DNA of 59,681 bases from Spirochaetae bacterium HGW-Spirochaetae-5 (GCA_002839285.1 PGXT01000006.1:1-59681), one strand, 5' to 3'. Shown: positions 17,118-26,456, counted from the first letter of the stretch. Notes: generated from the letters alone by a model not told the origin. Program-made: numbers and translations.

Positions 17118-17936
17118 ATGAAAAAAGAAATTATACATTTTGCTCATGCAAACGGATTTCCCGGCGGGAGCTACAGCAGGCTGCTCTCTCACTTTACTTC
17201 AGCTTTTGATGTCATTGCTGTTGACCGTCTTGGTCATAGTGAACAATTTCCTGTAAACAATAACTGGTCCAATCTGGCCGATGAGCTTATTCACAATATT
17301 GAGGAAAAAGCTCATGAACCTGTTATCGGTGTAGGGCATTCTCTCGGGAGTATTCTGACTTTTATGGCGGTAAACAAGAGACCGGATCTTTTCAAATGTG
17401 TTATCATGCTTGACCCCCCTTTTTTCTGGGGGTATGCCGGGAGACTTTTTTATCTCCTTAAGGTAACCGGCATGGCTGATAGATTTACCCCTGCCAATAA
17501 ATCCGGAAGGCGGCGGAGATTCTGGAAAGATATGGATGAAGTAAAAAAATATTTTTACAGCAGAGAGCTTTTCCGTGCCTTTGATCCTCAGTCACTTGAG
17601 TATTATATTAAGCATGGAGTAAGGGAGTGTGACGGAGGATTTTCTCTTCACTATGATGTACACAAAGAGGTGCAGATATTTCAGACTATGCCTGATAATA
17701 TAAGTTCATACAAAAGAGTACGGGGGGTTCCCGGATCAATAATTTATGGAGAGACAAGTCATGCGGTCCATAAAAGATCCCTCTCTAAATTTATTGAAAG
17801 GCATAAGTTTAATATAACAACTGCTCCCGGAGGGCACCTCTTTCCCCTGGAAAAACCTGACGAGGCTGCTGAAATTATTCTTCGTGAAATAGACTTTTTT
17901 TTAAGCGGTGCTCCTGCGGTAAACTCGTTTAAATAA
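17118..17936 (+). CDS. Alpha/beta-fold hydrolase
   Basis: 272 aa. The nucleophile elbow is GVGHSLGS (Ser about residue 76) and the likely catalytic His is in APGGHLFPLEKPDEA near the end. The N-terminus has the HANGFPGGSY oxyanion-hole loop and VDRLGHSE. A basic cap region (NKSGRRRRFWKDMDE) separates the halves. No signal peptide, so it is cytosolic. Substrate is unknown; similar proteins are esterases, lipases or C-C hydrolases. The gene is flanked by repeats and appears monocistronic. Confidence 0.88.
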   Translation: MKKEIIHFAHANGFPGGSYSRLLSHFTSAFDVIAVDRLGHSEQFPVNNNWSNLADELIHNIEEKAHEPVIGVGHSLGSILTFMAVNKRPDLFKCVIMLDPPFFWGYAGRLFYLLKVTGMADRFTPANKSGRRRRFWKDMDEVKKYFYSRELFRAFDPQSLEYYIKHGVRECDGGFSLHYDVHKEVQIFQTMPDNISSYKRVRGVPGSIIYGETSHAVHKRSLSKFIERHKFNITTAPGGHLFPLEKPDEAAEIILREIDFFLSGAPAVNSFK

Positions 17937-18000
17937 ATTGAACATACCTGTTTATTATTTGCATATTAAATAAAACTCAACAATATATTGAATACGCAAA

Positions 18001-18080
18001 TGCTTATAAACTGGAGTGAGATTGTCCTCCGCCGCGCCTGTGGCGAGGCGGAGATAAAATACAACAGGTTTTTGAGCAAT
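18001..18080. repeat. Family C repeat, copy 2
   Basis: Ends TGCTTATAAACTGG and AACAGGTTTTTGAGCAA are inverted copies. The core CTCCGCCGCGCC to GGCGAGGCGGAGATAAAAT forms a GC-rich hairpin. The GCGGAGATAAAAT word matches GCGCAGATAAAAT in copy 1. Confidence 0.75.
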
Positions 18081-18180
18081 TACGTGAATCCATTCTCCGT
18101 TTATAAAAAAAAGTGCTTGATATTGCTGATTTTACTCTAAAGATCAGCATGTCTCTTTATTTATATTGATGGAGAATTGA

Positions 18181-19101
18181 ATGATAAATCCCGGAAGAAA
18201 TCAGCTGGCGCTTATACTCGATTCAGAAAAACCTGAGACTGTAATAAATGAAGTTCAGTCAATTTTTTTCCACAGCTATAAACTGGAATCATTTGAAAAA
18301 ATTGAAAATGCTTTTAATCATATATGTTCGCTTTTTAATGGAAAATTAAAGGGGTACAGAGCCTGTAACACTGAGTATCATGATCTTAAGCATACCCTTG
18401 ATGCCTTTCTTGCCGCTGCAAGGCTGATTGACGGTAGAAATATAACCTCCGGTATATACAATGAGGATAAGGCTGTATCTCTGCTTCTTGCCGCGCTGCT
18501 TCATGACACAGGCTATATTCAGGAGGAGTCCGATACTGACGGAACCGGTGCAAAATACACTTCGGTCCATGTTAAAAGAAGTATTGAATTCACAGAAAAA
18601 AATGCCGGACTGTTTCAGATCTCTCCCCGGGAGACAGCTGAGATTTCATCTTTTATTGCATGCACCGGAATTAAATCGGACTATATCGCCACTCTTAATA
18701 ATGAAGATCGTATCGGAGGGTGTATTCTCGGTACGGCTGACCTTATAGGTCAGATGTCGGACAGGGCATATCTTGAAAAACTTCTTTTTCTTTATTATGA
18801 GTTCAGTGAAGCCGGAGTGGAGGGATTTGACACAACATTTGATATCTTAAGAAAAACACTATCTTTTTATGAATCAACAATGGACCGCCTTAACATTACA
18901 CTTGACAAGAGTTACAATTTAGCCGGAGATCATTTTAAAACAAGATTCGGAATTAACGAAAATCTTTATATGACAGCTATTGAAAAGCAGATGGATTATC
19001 TGAAGACAATAATTGACGATGAAAGTACAAACTTCCGGAATAAACTTAAAAGACTGAACGTTGAAGGGATTGAAGAGCGCTATAAAATCCATCCTCATTA
19101 A
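18181..19101 (+). CDS. HD-domain phosphohydrolase
   Basis: 306 aa. The metal-binding HD motifs are EYHDLKHTLDAFLAAARLID, then LLAALLHDTGYIQEE (the HD pair, about residue 109) and a later GTADLIGQMSDRAYLEKLLF helix that provides the last Asp. This order, H...HD...D, is that of PDEase-type HD hydrolases. The substrate could be a nucleotide or cyclic nucleotide. No sensor domain is fused and no signal peptide is present. GGAG precedes the ATG. It is separated from its neighbours by repeats. Confidence 0.85.
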   Translation: MINPGRNQLALILDSEKPETVINEVQSIFFHSYKLESFEKIENAFNHICSLFNGKLKGYRACNTEYHDLKHTLDAFLAAARLIDGRNITSGIYNEDKAVSLLLAALLHDTGYIQEESDTDGTGAKYTSVHVKRSIEFTEKNAGLFQISPRETAEISSFIACTGIKSDYIATLNNEDRIGGCILGTADLIGQMSDRAYLEKLLFLYYEFSEAGVEGFDTTFDILRKTLSFYESTMDRLNITLDKSYNLAGDHFKTRFGINENLYMTAIEKQMDYLKTIIDDESTNFRNKLKRLNVEGIEERYKIHPH

Positions 19102-19179
19102 TTAATGATAATAAAAAAACTTGCCATGTCAGCTTCATATTTTTTATCATTTGATCTGTCTGAATTAATGTGACAGTAC

Positions 19180-19260
19180 AAAAAATAGTGGTAAAATTTT
19201 TTTCTGTTTCGCCTCCGGCGCACTGGAGGCAAAATCCTGCCACTTTTAAACAGTTGTGAA
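19180..19260. repeat. Family C-like degenerate repeat
   Basis: Ends AAAATAGTGGTAAAA and TGCCACTTTTAAACAG are imperfect inverted copies. The core GCCTCCGGCGCACTGGAGGC forms a hairpin similar to CCGCCTCCGGCGCGGTGGAG in the copy at 41837. A related block occurs at about 21770-21838 (CTCCACTGCGTTACC to GGTGGAGGCAG). Confidence 0.5.
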
Positions 19261-19280
19261 TTAATACGAAGGTAATAAAA

Positions 19281-19793
19281 ATGGAAAATAATAACGGTCA
19301 GTGCAGAAAAGAGTACTCTGTTGAACTGTCAGATAAAGTGGTAAAACTGATGAAGCTTTTTCTCGGGAAAAAGCTCAGCAGTTTTCCGATTCAGTGCGTT
19401 ACAAAATGGATGGACGGAACTCTTCTTGAAGTCGAGAGAGGTGTTATTTCCATGTCGGTAATAGTGAGGCCCGAAATGACTAATCCCGGAGGTTATCTTC
19501 ACGGAGGTACTCAGGGTGCAATGCTTGATGATGCCATGGGGACAGCATGTGCAACCCTCGGTTACGAAACTGCATTTCTCTCCACAAATCTTAACATCGA
19601 TTATCTTGGAACGGCAAAAGCCGGTGATGTTGTTACAGTACGGGCTTTTGTTTACCGTGAAGGTAACTCCCTTATGCATGTGGTCGGTGAAATAAAAAAA
19701 GATGATGTTGTAATAGCAAAGGGGCAGTCGAATGTATTCATTTCAAATCAGCCCGCCGATTATGTTAATTTTATAAAGAATTTTAATATTTGA
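19281..19793 (+). CDS. PaaI-family hotdog thioesterase
   Basis: 170 aa with one hotdog domain. The signature is GGYLHGGTQGAMLDDAMGTA (catalytic-loop HGG plus acidic residue on the central helix), followed by LSTNLNIDYLGTAKAGDVV and VVIAKGQSNVFI strands. PaaI/4HBT-type enzymes hydrolyse aryl- or acyl-CoA thioesters in the cytosol. The N-terminal 45 residues are an extra helix. GAAGGT precedes the ATG. Its last codons overlap, in antisense, the tail of a degraded response-regulator gene. Confidence 0.88.
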   Translation: MENNNGQCRKEYSVELSDKVVKLMKLFLGKKLSSFPIQCVTKWMDGTLLEVERGVISMSVIVRPEMTNPGGYLHGGTQGAMLDDAMGTACATLGYETAFLSTNLNIDYLGTAKAGDVVTVRAFVYREGNSLMHVVGEIKKDDVVIAKGQSNVFISNQPADYVNFIKNFNI

Positions 19794-19929
19794 ATAGGGA
19801 TTTAATCTTCTTTGAGAGCTGATTTATTGGATATGGTTTTTCAATAAAGCCGGCTGCTTCGGGATTTTTAAATCTCTCAATAAGATCATTTGAATACAAT
19901 CCCGGCGTTATTGAATTTATCAGCCGATA
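19783..19929 (-). pseudogene. Remnant of a response-regulator receiver domain (C-terminal end)
   Basis: On the minus strand the frame reads LYSNDLIERFKNPEAAGFIE followed by KPYPINQLSKKIKSLFKY and a stop at 19783-19785. This is the end of a receiver domain: the GF-I-EKPY segment contains the conserved Lys-Pro, followed by the last amphipathic helix. It resembles the receiver of the hybrid kinase at 22614 (GFLQKPFQLQDLQKKL). An in-frame TGA at 19930-19932 cuts off the rest, and no start codon or phospho-acceptor Asp remains. It is therefore a relic of a lost hybrid kinase or regulator gene. Confidence 0.7.
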
Positions 19930-19984
19930 TCAGAAACTGGGTCATATCTGTTTTTCTGTACTATTTTCATGAAACGGTAGTGGT

Positions 19985-20029
19985 TTATTTTTGGGGGCGC
20001 AGCGCGAAGCGCTGTGCCCCCAAAAATAA
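19985..20029. repeat. Family A repeat, copy 5 (compact hairpin)
   Basis: Arms at 19985-20004 and 20010-20029 match at 19 of 20 positions (TTATTTTTGGGGGCGCAGCG and its complement), with a five-base loop. It is the cleanest short form of family A and could terminate transcription on either strand. Confidence 0.8.
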
Positions 20030-20112
20030 TTTGCTATCTCATGAAACTTTATTGTGAAATTACAGACCAAATACTTACTGGTGCTTAATTTAATTCTGAT
20101 GGATTACCGGAA

Positions 20113-20571
20113 ATGAAAAGTATAATTCAGGATCAGATATATGATATAGAGAAAAGGGTTGCTGAGCTTAAATTTCTTGAACGGGATTTAATCAAAGAGA
20201 GGGATATAGCCCGTTTAAAATCTCTGGATAAGGCCGAGAAATCCGATGCTGTGAAAGATGTTTTAATGAGCTTTTTTTCAGCACCACTCAGGGCTGAACG
20301 AAAGGAGCTGCTGGTTAATTCCTTCCCGTCAAAATTCACTGGCAGAGATGACGATGAATTTATGTGTGAGGTGAGGGTGGAGATCCGTTTTAAACCCGTT
20401 GTTCAGAGTCAAGATTATAATGAGCTTGCCTTATATGTATATCTTAACAACGGATTTCAGATTGATGAAGTACGGGATATAGAGAAAGAGATAATGGATA
20501 AACTTGTTGAAATAAGAAAAGATGTATATGAATTGAAAGAGTCAAAAAAGTCTCTAAAACAGAATAATTGA
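20113..20571 (+). CDS. Coiled-coil-flanked protein of unknown function
   Basis: 152 aa, soluble. An N-terminal helix of charged heptads (QIYDIEKRVAELKFLERDL) and a C-terminal one (VRDIEKEIMDKLVEIRKDVY) bracket a central beta-rich part (EFMCEVRVEIRFKP, NELALYVYLNNGFQ). No family recognised. The stop codon is 8 nt before the ATG of the methyltransferase gene, so the two are likely co-transcribed. Confidence 0.6.
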   Translation: MKSIIQDQIYDIEKRVAELKFLERDLIKERDIARLKSLDKAEKSDAVKDVLMSFFSAPLRAERKELLVNSFPSKFTGRDDDEFMCEVRVEIRFKPVVQSQDYNELALYVYLNNGFQIDEVRDIEKEIMDKLVEIRKDVYELKESKKSLKQNN

Positions 20572-20579
20572 AGGTAAAC

Positions 20580-21713
20580 ATGTCATATTTAAATTTAATC
20601 GCGACTTCAGCTTTCGGCCTTGAGTCAATTGTAGTTCATGAGCTGAAAAAGATAGGTGTTGAAAAAACAGAGGTGGAAAACGGCCGTATCAATTTTCAGG
20701 GAGATTATTCCACTATAGTAAAATCGAATCTTTGGCTGCGCTGTGCCGATAGAGTTCTTATTAAGCTTGCAACTTTTAAAGCTTACGATTTTGAACAGCT
20801 TTTCCAGGGAGCTCTTGCTGTTGAATGGGAGAATTTTATTCCTGTCAACGGGAAGATGCATGTAATAGGGAAGGCTGTTAATTCAAAGCTCCACAGTGTT
20901 CCCGATTGCCAGGCTATTGTAAAAAAAGCAATTGTTGAGTCTATGAAGAGAAAACATAATCAGGAGTGGTTCGATGAATCCGGGCCGACGTACAGGATCG
21001 AAATCTCCATGCTGAAAGATGTGGCAACACTTACCCTTGATACATCAGGTGACGGTCTGCACAAAAGAGGCTACAGGGAAGCGCAGGGTGAGGCGCCTTT
21101 GAAGGAGACCCTGGCAGCCGGTCTTGTAGATCTAAGCAGATGGAAACCGGATAGAGTCTTTGCTGACCCCATGTGCGGCTCAGGTACAATTCCCATTGAA
21201 GCTGCAATGAAAGGAAAGAATATAGCACCGGGACTTATACGGAGCTTTTCTTCAGAAGAGTGGCCCGAAATATCCGCATCGTTATGGAAGACTCACCGTG
21301 AAGAGGCCGAGGATCTTATCAATAAAAATCCCATGGAAATTCTTGCATCGGACATAGATAAACGGGTATTTGATGCAGCTGTAAATAATGCAAAAAAAGC
21401 AAGAGTAGGGGATTGTATAGTATTTCAGAAAAAGCCCATGAGTGAATTCAGCAGCAGTAAAAAATACGGCTGTCTGGTATGCAATCCTCCCTATGGGGAG
21501 CGTATGCAGAGTGAAAGAGAAGTTCACGAATTATACAGTGAAATGGGTAGAGTGTTTTCAAAACTCGATTCATGGTCAATATTCATAATGACTTCTAATG
21601 AAAATTTTGAAAAGTCCTTCGGAAGAAGATCGGATAAAAACAGAAAACTTTATAACGGTAAGATTAAAACACATCTCTATCAGTACCTTGGAGAGCTCCC
21701 GCCCAGGAAGTAG
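20580..21713 (+). CDS. THUMP-domain rRNA (guanine-N2)-methyltransferase, RlmL-N/RlmKL type
   Basis: 377 aa from the ATG at 20580, which has GAAGGT 4 nt before it. A TTG at 20568 overlapping the previous stop is a possible longer start. The N-terminus (LNLIATSAFGLESIVVHELK) plus the next 150 residues form a THUMP RNA-binding domain. The methyltransferase part has FADPMCGSGTIPIEAAMKGK (SAM motif I) and VCNPPYGERM (catalytic NPPY motif IV). It probably makes m2G in 23S rRNA. It lacks the RlmK half of the E. coli fusion, as is usual outside gamma-proteobacteria. Confidence 0.9.
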   Translation: MSYLNLIATSAFGLESIVVHELKKIGVEKTEVENGRINFQGDYSTIVKSNLWLRCADRVLIKLATFKAYDFEQLFQGALAVEWENFIPVNGKMHVIGKAVNSKLHSVPDCQAIVKKAIVESMKRKHNQEWFDESGPTYRIEISMLKDVATLTLDTSGDGLHKRGYREAQGEAPLKETLAAGLVDLSRWKPDRVFADPMCGSGTIPIEAAMKGKNIAPGLIRSFSSEEWPEISASLWKTHREEAEDLINKNPMEILASDIDKRVFDAAVNNAKKARVGDCIVFQKKPMSEFSSSKKYGCLVCNPPYGERMQSEREVHELYSEMGRVFSKLDSWSIFIMTSNENFEKSFGRRSDKNRKLYNGKIKTHLYQYLGELPPRK

Positions 21714-21846
21714 TTTGAGTATATATCTTCAGCCCCCTTGTTTCGATTGTTTTATTTTTTAATTTCTCATAAACATATGGTAATTTGCTCTCCACTGCGT
21801 TACCGGCATGGTGGAGGCAGAAAGCTGCCGGTTTCCGGGTAGAATT

Positions 21847-22539
21847 CTATTTCACTTTTTTAAAATAGTTTTCAACTTCTTTGAAATAAAGTTTATGTCC
21901 CTCACTGTTTATATGGAGTTCATCAAGACATATTAAGTTAACATCAATATCAGGTTTAACAGGATCTATTATTGTTACGTTGTCATATCGTTCAGAAATT
22001 TCATGATAAATGCTGTTGTATAAATCTATGTTCTGTTTGATGAATGGGCTTTTGCTCAGATATAAATCTGTTGGCTTTAAAATTTTAATAATCGCAAGTT
22101 TCACATTCAGTTTTGCGCATCTCTCTGCAAAATTAGATACGTTGTATCTGAATTGTATGTGATTTACATCTGTAAACTCAGGATTTCTTCCTCTTTTTGC
22201 TTTAACCGCTTTAATGTAATCGGATCTGATTTTTGCGGGTAGATACGTATTTATAAATTTTTTTTCAAAGCCGTTCTTTTTAAAAAGTCTCGGTGCGCAT
22301 TCAGCGAGACCCTGCTGTAAAATTACTCTGTCCGGTGTGTACAATTCCAGCAGATCAAATCCTCCTCCCCCTTCCTGTACAAGACGCATCGATGTTGATC
22401 CGCGTGCAGGTCTGTCAATCACGTCAAATTCCATGAACCTGTTTTTAAAAAGATAAATCCATGTATCTTCATATTTTACATTCTGTCTCGGCATGGAAAC
22501 AGAATCGGTAATGATCATAATACGTTCTCTTTTACTCAT
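21847..22539 (-). CDS. SGNH/GDSL-like hydrolase-fold protein
   Basis: 230 aa from the ATG at 22539 (MSKRERIMIITDSVSMPR). The frame is open to 22575, but neither start has a strong ribosome site. Block I is ITDSVSMP with Asp-Ser and block V is LDELHINSEGHKLYF with the Asp-x-x-His pair, both typical of SGNH esterases. The GGGGFDLLELYTP segment could carry the oxyanion Gly. Cytosolic, with no signal peptide. The substrate might be a cell-surface polysaccharide ester, but that is speculation. It is the last gene of a minus-strand run starting at 26262. Confidence 0.6.
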   Translation of the reverse strand: MSKRERIMIITDSVSMPRQNVKYEDTWIYLFKNRFMEFDVIDRPARGSTSMRLVQEGGGGFDLLELYTPDRVILQQGLAECAPRLFKKNGFEKKFINTYLPAKIRSDYIKAVKAKRGRNPEFTDVNHIQFRYNVSNFAERCAKLNVKLAIIKILKPTDLYLSKSPFIKQNIDLYNSIYHEISERYDNVTIIDPVKPDIDVNLICLDELHINSEGHKLYFKEVENYFKKVK

Positions 22540-22613
22540 TAGAATCCAATCCCCTGTGGAGTTATTCGAAACCATCTGCTTTTGTGGTTTTGATGCTGCC
22601 CGAATCCGTAGTT

Positions 22614-25154
22614 TTATTTTAAAACTTCTGAAAGTTTTTTCTGGAGATCCTGAAGCTGAAAAGGCTTCTGAAGAAAACCTGAAATGCCTGCATCTGTAAA
22701 TTTTTCCGTTATATCGTTTTCGCTATATCCGCTCATCAATATTATTCTGCTTTCAGGGGAGATTTTTGAAATCTTTTTAAAGGTTTCAGCCCCATCCATG
22801 TGAGGCATGGTAAGATCCAGAAGTACAATCTTTAATGAGCCTTTTTTATTTTCGGTAAAATCTTTAATTTTACTAATTGCATCCATCCCGTCAAATGATG
22901 TCAGGACAGTAAATCCGATTAGTTCAAGCATGGAAGCTGCAACGGTTCTAACTCCCTCTTCATCGTCAACAACCATGACATAACCGTCATGCGTCAGGTT
23001 TTCATCCGGTATGTTTTCATCATGTATATTTTTTTCATTTTCATTTATTGCAGGAAAAAATACTGTAAAAGATGATCCCTGTCCGGGTCTGCTTTTAACA
23101 ATAATGGAACCTCTATGCCCTCTTACAATACCTATAATGGCTGCAAGTCCAAGTCCGCGCCCTGTGAATTTGGTGGTAAAAAACGGATCAAAGAGATGTG
23201 AAAGTGTTTCATCGGTCATACCGCAGCCGGTGTCTTCCACTTTAATCCACGAATACAGACCGTCATTTATGTCTTCATTAATCCACGTTGTTGCAAGGTC
23301 TTTCTTTGTAAAAAAACCGCTTCCCGTTGACAGTATTACATCTCCTTCAGATTCATTAAGTGCTTCAGACGCATTGATTATGAGGTTCATTATAATCTGT
23401 CTTATTTGTGAAGGATCTGCCTCGATCCATGGGATTTCATCTGCAGATTCTACGGTAAAATTTATTTTTTTTGAAATTGAAACTTCAAGTATATTCAGCA
23501 TTTCATTTATAATTTCATTGAGTTTTACTTTTTTAAATTCAGAAATTCCTTTTCCGGAATAAGCAAGAAGCTGAGAACATAGGTCTGCTGCTCTCCTTGA
23601 TGCCAGAATTGCATTATCCAGATATTTCTGCTGGAAACCGGAAGAGGTGTAAGTCTGGATTGCAAGATCAATGTTGCCCATAATTGCAGAGAGAAGGTTG
23701 TTGAAGTCATGCGCGATCCCTCCGGCGAGAACACCAAGGCTTTCAAGCTTCTGGGTATGACGAATTGCCAGTTCTATATCCCTCGCAGCAGTTACATCTC
23801 TTGAGAAACCTACAATCCGGGAGTACTCTTTATCCTGATCAAATATCGGTACAAGCAGTGTTCTGAAAACTTTTTTTTCACCATCAAGAAAAACCTCCTC
23901 TTCGTAGGACATTGCATTACCGCTTTTAATGCAATTATTGTAGTTTTTTATAACCGGCGCTGATAATTCAGGCGGAAGGATTTTATCAATGTATTTTCCG
24001 GCAACCACATCGTTGCCCAGGCCTGTATTTTTTTCATGAGCCGGATTAACATTTTCTATGAAAAAAGAATCATTATCTTTTTTTAACCAGAATATTGAAT
24101 CGGGAGTATTATTGTAAATCCCCTGATATCGCATAACTGTATCATTCAATTCGTCTTCAGTTTTTCTGAGCTTTTTTATTTCAAGTTTTAAATCCGATGT
24201 TCTTCTGGAAACCTCCCGCCTTAAAATAAAAATCCAGAAAAAAGCAGTAAGAATAATTATTAAGAGAGTTGAGAGAACTGCAGCAAAAGTATACATATAT
24301 TTTTTAAAGAATGGCTCTCTTGTATCGATGGGGATTCCGAGCCATTTATCATGTATCTTTTTGAGTATGCCTGAATGCTCTGCAAATTTAATTCCTTTGT
24401 CTATTATCGATGCAAGATGAGGGTTGTCCAGTGATACTGCAACGCAGTCAAGCCCTTCATACAGCGGAGGTTCGATTCTTTTAAGCAGAGCTCTTTCATT
24501 TTTCGAATATAGAAAATGAAGTACCGGCTGTTTATCTCCAATCATTGCATCTGCTTTGCCGGAAATTACCAGTTGAATCGCATCATAAAAATCAGCAGTA
24601 CGGATTAACTCACCCTTGATGTTATTCTGACCAAGCCACTCTTCCGCATAATCATCAACCATAACGGCTATTTTTTTATTCTGAAGATCTGCTGCGCTAT
24701 TTATATCAGGTCTTTCTGTTTTGATGAAGATTATTCCGGGAATAATAAAGTAGGGGGAGGTGAGTAGAAAATTTTTCCTCCTTTCAGGGCTTGCAAAGAG
24801 GCCGGCAATTGCATCAACTTTTCCTGCATTGAGAGCGGTCTGTATCTTCCCGTGTTCCATTGGAATAAATTCTATATTGAATCCGGTTTCTGTTGCTATC
24901 CAGCGTAATAGTTCTATGCTCATGCCGGCACTCGATCCGTTTTTGAGAACAAATTCAAAAGGGGGATAGTTTGTCTCTGCAGCAAAAACAATTACATTTT
25001 TATTGGCAAGATATTCTCTTTCAGCTCTGTTAAGTTCTATCGAGGTTTCAGCTCTGCATGAATTAAATAAAATCAGAATGGGTAGCAGGATATAAAGTTT
25101 AATATTTAAAGATTTTTTAAAATCGGATTTATTATTTTTATTTCCGTATGGCAT
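22614..25154 (-). CDS. Hybrid sensor histidine kinase with periplasmic solute-binding sensor
   Basis: 846 aa. Order: N-terminal export signal (about 17-33), SBP_bac_3-type periplasmic domain (about 48-275, YPPFEF and IAGLFASPERR), a membrane helix (about 287-310), PAS (about 340-455), HisKA with His482 in GGIAHDFNN, HATPase (NASEALNE, DTGCGM, GRGLGL) and a receiver with Asp780 in VLLDLTMPHMDG and Lys-Pro in FLQKPF. All phosphorelay residues are present. It should sense a small periplasmic ligand, perhaps an amino acid. The output must go to a separate phosphotransfer protein or regulator not evident here. It lies 42 bp after an acidic protein gene and just before the SGNH-like gene. Confidence 0.92.
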   Translation of the reverse strand: MPYGNKNNKSDFKKSLNIKLYILLPILILFNSCRAETSIELNRAEREYLANKNVIVFAAETNYPPFEFVLKNGSSAGMSIELLRWIATETGFNIEFIPMEHGKIQTALNAGKVDAIAGLFASPERRKNFLLTSPYFIIPGIIFIKTERPDINSAADLQNKKIAVMVDDYAEEWLGQNNIKGELIRTADFYDAIQLVISGKADAMIGDKQPVLHFLYSKNERALLKRIEPPLYEGLDCVAVSLDNPHLASIIDKGIKFAEHSGILKKIHDKWLGIPIDTREPFFKKYMYTFAAVLSTLLIIILTAFFWIFILRREVSRRTSDLKLEIKKLRKTEDELNDTVMRYQGIYNNTPDSIFWLKKDNDSFFIENVNPAHEKNTGLGNDVVAGKYIDKILPPELSAPVIKNYNNCIKSGNAMSYEEEVFLDGEKKVFRTLLVPIFDQDKEYSRIVGFSRDVTAARDIELAIRHTQKLESLGVLAGGIAHDFNNLLSAIMGNIDLAIQTYTSSGFQQKYLDNAILASRRAADLCSQLLAYSGKGISEFKKVKLNEIINEMLNILEVSISKKINFTVESADEIPWIEADPSQIRQIIMNLIINASEALNESEGDVILSTGSGFFTKKDLATTWINEDINDGLYSWIKVEDTGCGMTDETLSHLFDPFFTTKFTGRGLGLAAIIGIVRGHRGSIIVKSRPGQGSSFTVFFPAINENEKNIHDENIPDENLTHDGYVMVVDDEEGVRTVAASMLELIGFTVLTSFDGMDAISKIKDFTENKKGSLKIVLLDLTMPHMDGAETFKKISKISPESRIILMSGYSENDITEKFTDAGISGFLQKPFQLQDLQKKLSEVLK

Positions 25155-25196
25155 ATAATATTACTTTTAGTCAGTGAAAGTTTTCATTTTTTGCTG

Positions 25197-26081
25197 CTAT
25201 CTGACCACAAAATAGTTCTTAAAATTTTCGTGAAGTTTGCTGTAAAAGAGCTGATGTTCCGCATCACCTGTCCTGCCGAAATAGTAGATAAGAAGCTGTG
25301 CTGCCTTGACAATAAAGACATTCAGCTCTTTCCCCTTCATCCCCTTTACAATCTCGGAATTGCCAGATTTTATCATCTGCCGGCCGATATTAATGTGTTT
25401 CATAAAAGTATTTATCTGAATTTTCAGGCTATCAGGGTCATTGTGAAGAGCATCGTCAATCTTCATCATATCCAGGGAACCGCTCAACAGGTAGAACTTT
25501 TTAATACTTACTATTGATGATGTTATCAGTGACTTATTATAAGCATTTTTTAATTTTTCTTTTATAAGTTCAAATGCCTTAAGTTTCTGATTATCCGATT
25601 GAGGCAATTCACCTGTTATATTTCTGTAGAGATTGAAGGTGATGTTCTGAACATCCATGCAATCCTGATCTGAGGATAGAATGGCTGTGAGTTTTTTGAA
25701 GTTTTCAGGATTTCTCTCAAGTATTTTCATATACAGATCTATCCCTTTGATTGCTTCAGTAAAAACAGTGATATTTTTTGATTTAAAATCGTGCTGGGAT
25801 ATGTACTTCATCGCTTCAATAATCATTGATGATTGTGCGGTCAGTAATAAAGCATCCATATCTGGTGAAAAATCTGCCGAGGTCCGTTTTTGAGCTGAGC
25901 AATCCGGTTCAGAAATGTCTTCATCGGGAATAAGTTCTTCGTCAAAATTATCAGTATCTGAAGAATCAATTTTATCATTTTTAACATCCGGCTCAGAATC
26001 GAACAGGAAGAAATCATCACCGGATTCCGGCAGCTCTTCATCCATTAAAGAATCGAATTCAAATTTATCTGAACCGCTCAT
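25197..26081 (-). CDS. Acidic soluble protein of unknown function, in a kinase operon
   Basis: 294 aa. The first about 65 residues are very rich in Asp/Glu/Ser (FEFDSLMDEELPESGDDFFL) and likely disordered. The rest is mainly helical (LLTAQSSMIIEAMKYISQHD, IKGIDLYMKILERNPE, FELIKEKLKNAY). No motif identifies it. It lies between a 52-aa ORF and the hybrid kinase on the same strand with short gaps, so it may be an accessory or output protein of that kinase. That role is inference. Confidence 0.65.
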   Translation of the reverse strand: MSGSDKFEFDSLMDEELPESGDDFFLFDSEPDVKNDKIDSSDTDNFDEELIPDEDISEPDCSAQKRTSADFSPDMDALLLTAQSSMIIEAMKYISQHDFKSKNITVFTEAIKGIDLYMKILERNPENFKKLTAILSSDQDCMDVQNITFNLYRNITGELPQSDNQKLKAFELIKEKLKNAYNKSLITSSIVSIKKFYLLSGSLDMMKIDDALHNDPDSLKIQINTFMKHINIGRQMIKSGNSEIVKGMKGKELNVFIVKAAQLLIYYFGRTGDAEHQLFYSKLHENFKNYFVVR

Positions 26082-26103
26082 AAATACCCCTTTTAACCTT
26101 CAA

Positions 26104-26262
26104 TTATATCGTATACAAGATTAAAAGATATGTTACTTCGATTAAAAAATTGTCTTTAACTTCGTTATAATCCCATGTTTTCCCGTTTACAACCATTGAT
26201 CCGGCGTATTCAAGAGTATCTGCATCGTAAAGTTTTACTTCTTTGATTTCAGAGTTTTCCAT
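26104..26262 (-). CDS. 52-aa hypothetical protein
   Basis: The translation runs MENSEIKEVKLYDADTLEYA, then GSMVVNGKTWDYNEVKDNF and a hydrophobic end. It has a good amino-acid composition and ends 22 nt before the start of the acidic protein gene. The upstream GATGGTG is only a moderate ribosome site. It would be the first gene of the minus-strand run 26262-21847. No family recognised. Confidence 0.5.
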   Translation of the reverse strand: MENSEIKEVKLYDADTLEYAGSMVVNGKTWDYNEVKDNFLIEVTYLLILYTI

Positions 26263-26456
26263 AAAAACACCATCTTTATTTATTTGTTGTCATACTCATT
26301 TATGAATCATAATAATATCAGTGAGTATTTTTACCATTTATGGTAAGACTATTCTTATTATTCATGTTTTTTTTCAACATATTTTTTATTATCAGTGAAA
26401 TTAGAGTAATAATAAAATGACTCTGCATAATTGCTGCATCTTCAAATAAATATCTA

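Noticed and set aside
23011-23562. 183-aa plus-strand ORF opposite the hybrid kinase
   Set aside because: Fully antisense to conserved HATPase and HisKA codons; Ser/Ile-rich composition and no start signal.
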